Shown here: positions 26,931 to 41,176 of the stretch, piece by piece
Position numbering within the stretch: the first letter of the stretch is position 1
Layout: each line of letters opens with the position of its first letter
From: Populus alba
Lineage: Eukaryota > Streptophyta > Magnoliopsida > Malpighiales > Salicaceae
Reading direction: 5' to 3'
DNA: 64,000 nt
Assembly: GCF_005239225.2 (NCBI RefSeq)
Contig: NC_133299.1
Span: 15,673,154-15,737,153 of the forward strand
The notes under the pieces: generated by a model
What the model was told of the DNA's origin: nothing
The model's input: the letters and a program-made list of their open reading frames with translations, nothing else
Databases searched by the model: none
Position numbers and translations under genes: made by a program

Positions 26931-29420
26931 GCTGATCAAAATCCAGGAAGGCAGTTTGCAATCTACTGTCAATCGTCAAACAAACTCAATTTGGCATTTT
27001 TTTTTCTATAGTTTTTTCTTGTCTAATTCATTTAGTTACCTTCCCCCCTCGATCTGATATGTTTTGATCAGATCAGTTACTATAATTTGTATCTACAATT
27101 TACCTGAAGAGTGTAAAATAAAGTTGTGTAACTTCCTTTGGCATTTGTGATAGTAGCATCTACATGCTATCATATTGTTTTTTCTTGTTGAAACTATTTT
27201 CATGCCTTACCATATTTGAAACTCAAGTGGATGGATTTAGATAGAACAACAGTCCATGTATTGTGATGTATGCTTGCATGTGGTATTTTTTAGTCTTTGA
27301 TGGTCTGAATTGCTGTAAATTCCGGTCTCTTACAAGTGGTGGGGTCCAAGCAGAGTGTTCTTAATACAAGGAAAAGGGCAGGGCAGGTTTTTTATGCCCT
27401 AAAACTGTCTGGTTCAACGAGTCATTTTGAATCGGCTGGCAAGAACGTGGGGAAGTGCAAGTGGAAGGGCTGTCGTAGGGTTTGTCGATAAATTGACTTT
27501 TGTGAGAGAATAAAATTTAACAAAAATATTTTATTATGTTATTATTATTCGCCAAAAGAGACGTTGGTTAGACAGATGCCACCCATTGAATGAAATTATG
27601 CACCCTGTAACATATAATTCAATTTTTATACTAATAAAATCTTTGAAAAAAGCTTATAAATCATGTTGTGGATTGATCCAAAAAAAAATAAAAAGAAATA
27701 TTTTATTTTTATATATAAAAAACATATTTGATACGCATTTTAAACTGAAATCTTTAATATAAAATTTTAATTGTTTTGAATAAAAATAATTTACAATAAC
27801 TATATGATAAGAAATTGTAACTTAAAGTTTCTAGTTAATTTTTTATTTTATTTTTTCAACTTTGTTTTAATCTTTTTTATATGTATCATGTAATAAGTTT
27901 TTATTAAATGCATGACATTATTGGTCAAAATTTAAAATTTTTGACGCATAAATAAATAACTAATGTGTAATAACTATAAAAATATACTTAAAATTGCACC
28001 GTTTTATGTTTTATTATTGTAAATAAATACGAAGATAGTTATAGAACATAGCTTTTTCTTCAAGATGGTCCCAAAGTGGCTAAGGTCCAAAATGTTTGCA
28101 ATAAAATTATATCAATAAGTTGATAATACAACATTGATGCATATCCAACTAATCTTCTTTTGTGCAGAGAGATTAAATCTTTTTCGAGTTAAGTTTTATC
28201 CAAATCAATACATTTATGAAAATTTTATATTTAAACTAATGTATTTTTGATAAATTTTTCTTCACAGCCTTTTATTTATTTGAATCTCAAACAAATTCTC
28301 AAAGAATTTGTGATTACAGTATGTATGAATAAGTGGTCTAACCCAACCCTACAGATTAATTAGGACTCTTAGAACTCTTTTACTAGCTCCTTGTACTTAC
28401 CAGGATTTAAATTAATCAGGTTAGAGTTTACCTAATTAACCTGACAGGTTATTCCATAATTTAATTCACTCGGTCAAAATCTAGTTCAATTTATTTTTTT
28501 AAAATAATATTGTTTTATTTTTTTTTAAAAAAAATCTCAAAACATCGTGTTGAATTTGATCAGGTCAATCAAGTTCATATCATGGGTCAGATCAAATTTA
28601 TAAACTTTTGGAATGAGCACAAAGCATACATGCTTTAGGTATTTGGCTTGTTGAACATGTACTGCAACCATGTAATTTTTTTAAAAAAATTTCTTAAAAT
28701 AACCTTGTATTGGGCTTAATTAGGTGAATTCGGATTAACCCACTTAATTAATTAATGATCCATATTGTAAATTATACAGAGTTTAATAACTTTTGGTGAG
28801 CACAAAACATTCATGCTTCATGTATTTGACTTGTTCCATCTGTATTGCAACCGTATAATACGTGAAAAATAACAGAAGCTCCAAGACACCAAACGACATG
28901 ATTTTAGGATGCTAGAGGAACCTGCACGACCATATGATACGAGGGAAGGGTCCACACGGAATTGTAGGTTCAGTTGTACAGCTTGAAGTGCCAGAGAGGT
29001 AAAGATAGAACAGAAAACGTCATCCAACTCTTGACGACTCTTTCATTGTTCTTTCACATGCTCAACTTGGTCCCAAAAAGCTACAAGAGAACGTGGTGGT
29101 TGAAGGGGAGAGAGTCCAAATTTGTGTATTCTATTGCTTTCAAGGCATTCTAAAGATTATCAAGATATTCAGAAAGTGGGACTTGCTGTAGTGGGCACTA
29201 GGCGCCGGTAAACGGTGGAAAGTGCGTCCACAACACCGCTTTCCAAGAAAGATCTCCAGCCAATCATTACCAGTTCCTGGAAAAAGTTACGAAAACAGCA
29301 CTGTGAGAATACATATTTCCATAGACTTTCTGGAAGAATTGCAGTGAAGTTGCTGTTCTTGGTCCTAAATATCTGAAGCAGAAACAATGTTCTTCCAAAT
29401 GGGGTCATATTTAACCGACA
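26931..29420. other. Intergenic region after FERONIA
   Basis: The FER 3' UTR probably ends near 27120-27180 (an aataaa lies near 27117). The rest is AT-rich. A diverged direct repeat of about 75 bp lies at 28601-28674 and 28788-28858. Open frames on the minus strand at 28818-29027 and 29169-29408 match nothing I know. Confidence 0.4.
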
Positions 29421-29434
29421 AAAATCGAACTTAT

Positions 29435-29656
29435 AGTCTTCCCATCCCTACTTGCTTCTGACAGCTCTTGATCCTGACTCTCTTTGGAGGCACTGAGGAG
29501 AAATATGCATGCAGTAGGCACTCATTTATACCAAGTATGCATTGATGATTTGCAGAGGAAAAGACACGATTTAATCCTTTTAAAATAGCTTGCAGTAGGC
29601 ACTCATTTATGGTAATTTCCATCAGAAACACTTACCTTAGCCAAGCATTGCCCCAT
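29435..29656 (-). pseudogene. Relic of an h9-type thioredoxin gene (exon 1 and part of exon 2)
   Basis: On the minus strand, 29656-29636 encodes MGQCLAK followed by gtaag. It matches exon 1 of the intact gene at 35334-35314 (MGLCLAK), and similarity continues into the flanks on both sides. A second block, about 29500-29435, corresponds to the 3' half of exon 2 (the ELSEASRDGK segment). Its donor GT has become AT (position 29434). Exons encoding the WCGPC active site were not found between 29160 and 29430. The apparent intron is only about 135 bp, against 2.7 kb in the intact gene. Same orientation as, and about 1.2 kb beyond the 3' end of, the intact gene, so a truncated local duplicate is likely. 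Confidence 0.75.
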
Positions 29657-29699
29657 ATCTCATATTTAGACAGCCAAATCAAAGATTTCCTACAGTTTA

Positions 29700-30880
29700 A
29701 TTATATGATAAGGTGTCAGCAATTCATCACCAGGTGAGGAGAGGAGAGAGAGAAAATAAACTTTAAAGCAGAAGTTTATTGATGAACAGAGCTAACATTA
29801 GTTAACAACACTATAATACAAAGAATGAAAAGCAGAGGAGTTAGGACTATGTTCTGTCTACAGACATACACTTTAGTTTTCTCCTTGCTGCTTAGATAGA
29901 AGATAAGATGACTGTTTTTTAGACCATAGAGAGAAGACAACTGGAAAACCAAACCCAGAAAGACAACCAACAAGATGATCTAACCTGAAATATCCTGGTG
30001 GAGATTGGGGGTATGATGAAACCTGAGCAATCAACTTGGTCTTAGGAATTAGTATAGGAATTAATCAAGTACTAATCATCTCAGCAATTGTATTTTATTT
30101 TGTTTTACTACTCCCAAGTAAAATTTCTCGGAAATGAATTTTAAAAATTGATTGTTTTAGTTTAGCTTCTTTCATGTAATTTATTAATTTGAGTTCGTAT
30201 GAAATAGATTAGAGAATTTTAAAGGGTTTTTTTTTAGTTTATAAAGTCAGCTTAAATTTTTAAATTGAGATTATTTTTTGGTATGATATTAAAATTTTAA
30301 AAATCAAGAATCACAAGTTTGAATTTTAATATTCATATTTATTTTATAAAAAAATCAAGCACAAGATAATATAAACCTGTATAAATTTCAAAGTTAAAAA
30401 TTTTTTATTCAAAAAAATATATTAAAAAATAATATAAATCATCTATTTAACCTTATTTATCAACTTAAACTTTCAAGATAAAATTTTTAGGATGAGACTT
30501 GGGCTTTTCTTCTCACCTTTCATCTCCCTAAATTCTTGACTTGTAAACGGTTTCAAAAAATACCTCAAATTGCTATTCACGCAAGGTAACTTTTATTAAT
30601 AAAAAAAAAAATAATACACCGAGATCTTCCAAAATGTTTCACAGCCTTATTCCACCAACAAAGCCTTCTAAAACAAAAATCCAAAGCTAAAAACATCAAA
30701 CTCTTAACAGTATTCATTTGTGAAATTTCTCATTCTGCCGAAATATCAACAACAAAATGCTTGCATCAAATTGGTCATATCTACATGACAGAACAAAATT
30801 CACAGGCGGAACCACACGATTGAAGGGCTTCAATACTCAAAAACATCGACAGGATAATGTTCAATAGGGTCTCACAGACA
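29700..30880. other. Intergenic region next to the thioredoxin gene
   Basis: AT-rich from about 30050. The intact thioredoxin gene's 3' UTR probably lies at its right end. A minus-strand frame at 29776-29973 is hydrophobic but unrecognised. No other feature was seen. Confidence 0.4.
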
Positions 30881-30899
30881 CCAGGAACCATCAAAGCAG

Positions 30900-33800
30900 T
30901 CATTTGGCACTAGGGGGCAATGAGTCTAAAATAGCAGCTATCTTCTTCTGTAACTCTGGCTTGTTGGCTCCCACAAGCTTGTCCAGCTGCTGCCCATCTC
31001 GAAGGAAGAAGAAAGTAGGAGTAGCTTTGATCTCCCATGAAGCACTGAAGTCCTGCAAACACACATAGTAACACACTAATTTTAACCATCATCCAGTTCA
31101 ACACATTCCGCTGTAAACAAAACTTGTAGCCATATCAATATATGACGAGTTTCAAAATCAGGATTGAATTTCTTTTTTTCTTTTTTTTTTCATTTATATG
31201 ACTTTTTATTCAATATCTATTGTGAAGACTGTACAATAAGTCGAGAGAGAGAGGGAGGGTGCATGTCATGCAATTAAAAGGATAGTTATGACAGTCCAAC
31301 CTATGTAGATGAATGACAAGAGAAATTGGGATATCAGGAAGCGAGAATATAATTTACAACTTACAGATAGTTCATCAACATCAATCACTAAGAACATTAG
31401 AGAAGGGTAGTTTTCCGATAGCTCAATGTAGTATGGTGCAATCTGTTTACAAGGACCACACCATCTTGCACTGAAATTTGCGAGCACCTGTTAAACATCC
31501 ATATTCAGTTCAAAATGAAAACAGATTACTAAAACACACTAGTCAGAAGATCAAATAAATTTTACATGAAGTCAGCTCCAAAGCCAGCCAACATGGTTGT
31601 ATTGTATACGCTGCAAAATGAGAGCTGTGGGAAATTTTAGGGTGTAGGGTGCATCTATTTGATGGAGACATCATACCCAAGACGTATGATCTATTAATGA
31701 GGAAGGATAGTTGAACTTTTGTGTTATTAGATTTTATTTAGGTTTATTTATTGGGCTTAATTTAACTATTGTTTGATATTTTATTTGTGGGCTATAAATC
31801 CAATTATTTATTCTAGTTAGGTTTTAATATTTATATCTTATTTATCTAAATGTTAGACCTCTCCTTTTTAATTCAAATTACTGTTTCCAAAAAATCTAAA
31901 TATTACACAGTTTTTGATGAATTAAATAAAAATTGCAAAGTTGTAGATTTTCTCTACCCACATTCTTCTCTTCTTCAGCTTCTTTGGCTTCTTTTTTTAA
32001 GTTTTTTCTTTTTTTTAGCTTGAAATCTCTTTTGTTCCACAACAGTTTTGGTATCACACTTTCATAAGTTTTATGATGATGGAGAATAGTCAAAACCTTG
32101 TGTTATTGGATTTTATTTAGGTTTATTTAGTGAGCTTAATTTAACTATTGTTTGATATTTTATTTAGTGGGCTATAAGCCCAATTGTTTGTTTTAGATTT
32201 TATTATTTATATCCTATTTATTTAAATGTTAGATATTTTTTGATAAATTAAATAAAAATTGCATAAGACTTTTTTTAATTCACATCCTTCTCCTTTTCAG
32301 CTTCTTTGGTTTCTTTTTTTCTGAGCTTCTTCTTACTTTTTTTATAAGCTTTAAATCTTTTATATCCCGCATCAGCACTATTTCGTCTCTTTTGGTTCTC
32401 AATAAGAAATTCGCTAACCTCAAGTTATAATTCTCAGTCAAAAGATATTAATGAGTATTGTAAAAAAAGGATATTGGAAGAAAAAAGAAATCCCGTGGAT
32501 GGATAAAAGTCAAACTTACAATTTTGCCATCCCTGCTTGCTTCTGACAGCTTCTGATCCCATCTCTCTTTTGTGGTAATGAGGTGCACATTACCACCAGC
32601 AAGCTCGATATGTGGCTCATCATCATCCGCGTCATGGTTACGCTGCAAATAGCATGAACACTCAGAAAAGTGGAAGCCTAAAAGATAACCAGGGAATAAT
32701 AACATAACAAGTCAGCTATATCTATATACAAAAAGAGTCCATTTTAGAAAAAATATTTAGCCAAAAGAATTGATTCTTTTTTTTTTTTTACATGTGAATA
32801 GATTCACTCGAGTGCCATCAGGCATAAACGAAGTAGATGGATTTGTTTTTTATTCTTTATTTCAAACAGAGTAGAATGCAAATTTCTATCCACAAGTTTA
32901 ATATTTAAAGTTGAAAAGTCTCTGTTATTGTTTTACTACTTTTTAAGTGGTTAAGAGAGTTCATTATTCTTTGTTTTAGCAGCTCTATCCTCTCTAAAAC
33001 AATAGGTAAAAATATAGTTCCCCTTTGTGGCTTGACTCTTCACGGACTACTTTAAAAGTTTTTAATCGTGACCTCAACATTTTTTGGACAGATGATACTG
33101 ATTCGTGTTACATATTCTGTTGACATCTCAATTAAAACTGCCAGGGTGTGAAACTTGTTATAACTATACATGATGTCTCTTCCTGAATGCATAATGCATC
33201 TGACACAGACTTGCACCATTTTAACCTGGAAATTTTCTAGAAGCAATCAATCATTGACTTGACGACATTGTATCCATCTTAGTCTTCACCATCTTTTCCA
33301 GGCCGCAAATGAAAATCACATCTGCTGGGGAGCCTTTACTGAGAATCTGAGTAAACTAAACACTAAAAGGTTTCTCTTTTCCTAACTGACTACCATGGAA
33401 AAAAAAAATGTTAAAAATCAAATGAGCAGTCTCCTGGACAATGTTACTCCTGAAACTAACAGTATATTCAATACAATGAAATCCCAGAACACATGCTCTC
33501 CTATCAACGAAAACAAGTTTGTAAGTCTCTAACTTAAAAGTAATATAATTGCTTAGGTTGTCTCAATTTCCCATGAAAATGTTTTTTTCAGTAATTAGAT
33601 ACTTTCAGCCACGTTATCCCATGTTACCAACTACTTTAAGATCAGCCTGGGGAATCCTTTTCTGCAGTATCATACAAGCCAAGGACCTAACCTTCATTTA
33701 ATCATAATTCAATACTACCTTCTGCTGCAGTCTTACAGACTACTATTTTGATCATTTCTCCATTCTAAACTATTCACAGTCCCTTCAAGAGAACCAGATT

Positions 33801-35334
33801 ACATTGATAAGCACGATCTGTTCCAAAGTAAATCTTCCTTGTTATTGTGAAAGCAATATGAAGACAACAATATACTTAAATCCACATGGAATCTTGCACA
33901 GAAACCACAACACCAAGCGGGCATTGGTGGTTCATGATGGACGGGGTACAATTTGATTCCTGGGAACAGTGCAATAACATAAATTGGAAGCCTTAAGGAT
34001 AGGTGGGGAGTAAGCCATGGAGTCAGCTAAATCTACATTTGAGTCCATTAAAATACTAAGCCAAACAAACTGATTCGTTTTTCTTTACAAAATTGAATAG
34101 ATTCATTAGGGTGCCACCAACAGAACATAACAAAATTGACAGATTTGGTTATTGTATAACAAAAAAAAAATGCAGAATTCGATCCCAAGTTTCCTATTCA
34201 AAGTTGAAAAGATTTTGATAATGTTTTAAGAGCTTCAGAGGGTTGAGAGATTTTGTTATTCTTCATGTTAATAACATTTATCCTTGCACGGCAAATCCCT
34301 TCTGTGGCTTCACTGGTCACCCACAAACCATTAACAAAATCCTTAACTGTTATTGTCATGTTTTTAGGACACATAATAACAGTATGTTTTTTTTGCATAC
34401 ACAGTTGATTTATCTTAACCAAAACTACAAATTATGAGAAGCTTGTGATGGTTTTAGGACATATAATAACATTATGTTTCTCTTACTCAATGCATAACCA
34501 TGACATTGATACAGAATTCCACTATTCTTAGAACTTTTCTACATGTAATAAAATGACAATAACAATGTTGTATTTATTGCATATCCTCTTTTTTCATTAT
34601 TTTTTCATGCCACAACATCATATCAGCTGATGAGCCACGACTATCAAACCTTAATACATCACCTACAAAAGGATACTATTTCCCCCTGGTTACCACAAAA
34701 AACTGATACTAAGAATTGGATGAATCAAGTGACAAGTACAAGTGCAGTCCAAAGAACGAGGTTGCTCCTACAACTAACAATATACACCAACACTGTTAAA
34801 TCCTATAGCCAATGCATGCTCCCCTATCAGCAAAGATAAGACTCCAAGTCTCTAACCTAAAAGCTCTTCATTTTTAAGGATACATCTTAGGTATCGTCTC
34901 ATGTTCCCAAGAGAGTTTCAGCGAGAGAATATTCCGCCACATCATCCCTAGTACCAGCTAGCTCAAGGTTAGCTGTGGAATCCTTTTGTGCAAAATTATA
35001 CCAGCCAAGTTCCTGACCTTCATTAAATCAATAACTCAACTATATCTAATGCTAAATTATTACAAAGAACTATAATTTTGGAAATGGCTCAGTTCTTAAC
35101 TCCTCGTAAAACCTTCAAAGAACCAAATCCCATCAATAAACTTCCATTTTCACGACTATCTAGTAATATTTTTCCATTTGCAGTATCTAAAAACAACAAG
35201 AAAAACAATAAGAAACCTGAATTCCAAGCTTCCTCAGACACAAACAAAAAAGAGTAATCGGTTGCAATTATATGTAAGAAGATAAAATAATTAATTTCCA
35301 TAGAAACTCTTACCTTAGCCAAGCAAAGTCCCAT
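30900..35334 (-). CDS. TRXH9: Thioredoxin h-type, TRXH9-like, with N-terminal MGxC lipidation motif
   Basis: Four exons on the minus strand: 35334-35314, 32642-32520, 31487-31365 and 31052-30900, giving 139 residues (h9 proteins are about 140). The active site WCGPC is at 57-61 and the cis-Pro loop ATP at 99-101. The N terminus MGLCLAK has Gly2 for N-myristoylation and Cys4 for palmitoylation, as in TRX h9, which associates with the plasma membrane and moves between cells. Known chemistry: reduction of protein disulfides. Intron 1 (2.67 kb) contains an internal duplication, and intron 2 a TRIM-like insertion. A leader intron is likely (donor gtaatc near 35791, acceptor near 35391). A truncated sister copy lies at 29.4-29.7 kb. 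Confidence 0.94.
31720..32371 (+). mobile_element. TRIM-like element within thioredoxin intron 2
   Basis: Two direct repeats, 31720-32041 and 32099-32371, both start tgtgttatt and end in ca, and share long stretches such as aatttaactattgtttgat. The about 57-bp spacer contains ttggtatcac near 32048, resembling the initiator-tRNA primer-binding site tggtatcagagc. A purine-rich tract lies just before the second repeat. This fits a terminal-repeat retrotransposon in miniature. No clear target-site duplication was found, so a plain tandem duplication remains possible. Confidence 0.45.
32690..35110. repeat. Diverged 1.3-kb tandem duplication inside thioredoxin intron 1
   Basis: Segment A (about 32690-33800) and segment B (about 34000-35110) match in the same order with an offset of 1310-1320 bp. 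Examples: agtcagctatatcta against agtcagctaaatcta, and aagtctctaacttaaaag against aagtctctaacctaaaag. The copies are well diverged with many indels, so the duplication is old. Confidence 0.65.
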
Positions 35335-35879
35335 ATCTGATTTCCAGACTTTAAACCCAAGCAGATTGATGTAATGTCCCAATTACCCTGAAAATGGAAC
35401 GAAATCCAAAATCTTCAACACGCCTAAAGAAAAACCACTAAAATGCATATTGTTCTTAACAATTCACAGCAAGAACAAATAAAAAACAAAACGAAAAAGA
35501 ATTTAACCCCTTCAATTCAAAACTGTGAAGCAGAAGCCTCTAAATCATATCAGTAAAATTAAATTTGGGTAGCAAGAAAAATGAAAAATCTTTCAAAACA
35601 TTTCTCTTTAAATTACAATTAAGAACCAAAAGTAAGATCATTTACTTCAACAATCAGAATGTTAAAACTCTCTTCTTTCAATAACATTAACAGCACTATT
35701 CTTAAAGAAAAAACATTAAAAATAGAAATAATGAAGCATGGAGAGAAATTAAGACAAGAAGGGGGTCATCAATTATGATTACCTTCTTCTTTAAGATTCA
35801 AACAAGGAGATTATGAACCCTAGTCTTGATTTGCTGAGTAATGAAGGGGGGAGAGAGAAGAATAATGTTTACAGGTAGA

Positions 35880-37880
35880 CGAAGGTTTGTGCTTTTTCTG
35901 ATTAAACTAATGAAAAGGAGACAGAAATAACAAACAAAGGTGAAAGACATTCTTTTGTTGTTGGGTAATTGGAGTTGTTGCTTTGGTTCTTACTGTCCTC
36001 ATATTTTGCTCCCTTTCTAATTTTAGAGAGGAGGTTGCACTCTAATTTATTACTTACCGTAATGGGCCATTAAGTAAGTGTTTAAGGTTATAGAAATGAT
36101 TATTTTTTATTTGAAAATATATAAAAATAATTTTTTTTTATTTTTTAAAATTTATTTATAAGATCAACATATTAAAATAATAAAATTTAATATAAAAAAA
36201 TTCAAAAATATTATTTGAATGCTAAAATAAACGCACTTGATCTAGCTAATATCATAATTTTTAAACTCAAATACTGAAAATACTTTTAATAAATCTCATT
36301 GAAAACTTTATTTCTTAAAAAATATTGATTAGATAAATATAATTAATTTGTAAAATTTTTTTTAAAACACAACCATAAAACCCACCTTAATATACAAAAA
36401 CTTACCTCAATATCGCGTCCCATAAAAAAGAAGAAAGTAGATAAAGTTATGTAGATATAGAATCAATAAAAAAGTATTTATCATTTTACCTCAAAAGAAT
36501 TTATTGTCTGCTCTTAAATACTAGTAGTAGTAGTTTGATTGTAATATTATTTATCAAGTTTAATTTGTTATTCTTAGTAACATAAATAAAAATAAATAAT
36601 AAACTAATTATCTAGTAGATGATCTAGTTGTAAAAACTTAAGACTAAGAAATTTGCTTCCTTGTGGTTCTTAAGTTTAAATCATATGGTTGCTAATATAA
36701 TGGTTACTGAAAACTTATATGGTCATTAACTTCAGGACTCGTGAGATTAGTCAAGGTATACGCAAACTGGTCCAGACACGCATGTTAATAATAATAATAA
36801 AAAAAAAATAACTAAGATTTAGATGTTACTCTTTGTAAGAAAAAGAAAGAAGAATTTTAACAAAAAGAAAGTTTTTGGAAAGATCAGAAGTGATGTCAAA
36901 ATTATATATAGATAATTTTGAAAGTTAAATTTTGATGTTATTTTTAAAACAAAAAAGAAACGACTCTATTTTAAATTGAAATTCCTATGCTGGATTTACA
37001 TGCTCTTATTGGCAGGTATTTGGTCAGTTTGAAGATGTCATTTCTTTTGTTTTGTCTCTCGCCAAGCATCACAAATATCCTAGATAGTTGTCAACAACAA
37101 GAGACAGCATAACTGATATCTGAGAGGTGAAGAACAAGAAGCTTGATTCTTCATGAAGTCGATGGTGCCTCTCATTCATATTTCACAGGAATTCACCTCG
37201 AAGGTTTTCAGTTGGAGCGCAAAACTCCACCCTCGAGAACCTTGAACAGAGATCCTTTTATCTGTGCCCCATAACAGGGTAAATGAAACAGAATCGCCAT
37301 GACAATGAAATATCATTTTGTTCTATTTAAACATTCAAAGAGACAAGCCTAAAGTGATTTAAGCTTTTTCTGCCTCCATTTCCTATGATAATCTCTCACA
37401 TTCAATCAAAGAACCTTCACAATTTGGTCTGGTGAGCAAAGTTGGGCGTGTTTGTTCATGAGGTGCACTACGCGATGCATCTCGTAAACAAACACACTTG
37501 AACCACAGATGGATGTAAAAGCTTAAAAATACTAGTGGAATGCCTCTTTCTATGTCTACACTCTATAGACAACTCGTATAAAACAAATGGCCTGGCTTTT
37601 ACAATGGGCATGCAAGGTAGGATACAGAAAAATAAATGAAATGAAATGCCCAGAGGGTAAACAGTTAAAAAAGGCAGCAACAAGAAACGTCTAGATTAAA
37701 ACGACATACTTTCCATATATTATTTCCATGCAACCCCCAAATCATAGTTTGGAGCTGCACAAAATATCATTCATTCTTATGAAATTCAAAACCTCACAAA
37801 ACCAACCCCAAAAGAGTAAACAGACCATGTTTCAACACATAACAATAAACGCAAGCCATTTATACATTGTTTCCATAACC
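35880..37880. other. Intergenic region between TRXH9 and the E2 enzyme gene
   Basis: Positions 36070-36960 are AT-rich with an (AAT)n tract near 36786. The stretch 37000-37700 has normal composition and may include the E2 gene's 3' UTR or a non-coding transcript, but no coding frame is convincing. A 48-bp near-perfect inverted repeat lies at 37448-37495. Confidence 0.4.
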
Positions 37881-39433
<1,553 letters not shown>

Positions 39434-39699
39434 TATTTTTACCTCTCCTCTTCACCTTGTTAAAAACAAAAGAGAAAAAAAAAGTTACAAACAGCAGAAA
39501 ACAAACAAAAAAAAAAGAAAAAGAAAGAGTACCTGAAGATGAGTGGTGGAAGGGGAAATCTGCGATCTGGAAATAAGTTGACGGTGGACCTACACAACCG
39601 CTGATTTCCCACTCCCCTGTTATCTGACAGACAAAGAGGTAGCCGCGGAGGAGGAGGAGGAGGAGGGTCTGCTTTTGGTTTTTTTCGGAATCTCCTTAT

Positions 39700-41170
39700 A
39701 TTGTGTTAGGGTCTGTTTGGCGGTGCTGAAATAAAAATTATGTTACCTTTTTAGTGTTTTTCCTCCGCATAGTCTTATTCTTTAGGGTTAAATAAATTTT
39801 TGTCCTTGTAAATATATTAATGTTACACTTCGACTCCCGTAGTTTAAAATTTATTAATTACTATTATGATTTTAGTGTTTATTTGCTAATATGGCGGGAA
39901 ATTAAAAGGGTGGTATCGATAAAAAAAATAAAAAAAATTGAACTATAAGAGTAGAAACTGGATTCTTGCTCGTTGAACCAATACCTTATTTGCTTTAGGA
40001 AGGGTAGTCTGCGGTTGAGTTGATTTTTTTCTTGACTTGAAAAAATAATGTTAAAGTCATGCAAGCATGTTTTAAAGCAAACAAAAATTTTGTGACTCAA
40101 GTTATAGACATAACGAAGATGAGAGGACACTGAAAAAAGAAAAAAGTTATCTTTTATTTCGTGTTAATATAATAAATTTATAATTTAAATTATAAGACTA
40201 TAATATCTTTATAGAAAGCATATATAAAAAAATAAAATAAACTCAATATTTAATAAACTCAAAGCTAAAAGCTGAAATCAATAAAGAAAATATATGTAAA
40301 AATAGATTAAAAAAAATATCAATATCAATGAAAGCTAACATCTTATAATCGTAACTTGTGCTTAAGATAGGGTTGACTGCATAAAAAAAAATGATAAAAC
40401 TTAATTTTTAAAAATCTAATGCTAAAACTTGAAAAATCAAATTTTTAAAATGATAAAATAAAAATTAAGTAAAATAAAAAAACAAATTTAACATAAAAAC
40501 AGTGAAAAAACTCCAAGTCAATCCGAGCCAATATGATAAATGTATGACCTGGACCCCAATACCAAAAGCGAAAAAAAAAATTGACGCTTTCTTTAATAAA
40601 CTTAATGTTAAATTATAAAATCAAAAAATAAAATTGTTGAAAAAAAAAAGACCAATATCAATATAGATTAAAATTTCATACTTGTGACCCGAGTAATGAG
40701 ATCGGGATCACAGCACTAAAAAAATTAATAAAGCCCAGTTTTACAAAAATTAAATATTGAATGATGAAATTAAAAAAAAAATAAATTAAGACAAAATATA
40801 TTAAAAGAATAAAGGACAAGCTCGACATGAAAATTAAAATTAATCTAGTGATAATGGATGAAATTGATTTTTTTATATAAAATAACAATCAAAATAATGA
40901 AGATCAAATTTTATATTAATATAAAATATGAAAAAATGCTAAGGGATGGAATTGAAGAAAATAAAAAAAAATCAAAACAAATAAAGAGCAATCATAAAAA
41001 TAAGGGACATAATTGAAATAAAAAGAAAATTGAGGATATCTTTTAATTTTGATTGGGCTAGCATGTTTTTTTGAAGGGGAAAAATAGAAAAAAGAAAAAA
41101 AGAGGAGATCCAATTGTTTGCCTAGCCACCTCGAAAAGCCTCATATGAGCCGCCTCGATGGCTCAAAAGG
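39700..41170. repeat. A-rich dispersed repeat DNA
   Basis: No gene seen. From about 40140 the plus strand is A-rich. It shares the gtgacccgagta motif (near 40683) and the following taaatattgaatgatgaaatt texture with 120-240, suggesting copies of one dispersed family. It may end near 41160 in a GC-richer cctcgatggctc patch. Confidence 0.4.
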
Positions 41171-41176
41171 CATAAA

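Noticed and set aside
29169..29408. Third exon of the thioredoxin relic (a NFTA segment resembles ANFSA)
   Set aside because: The similarity stops after four residues and no WCGPC-like sequence follows.
37448..37495. Calling the hairpin a microRNA precursor
   Set aside because: At 48 nt it is too short for a typical plant precursor and no small-RNA evidence is available.
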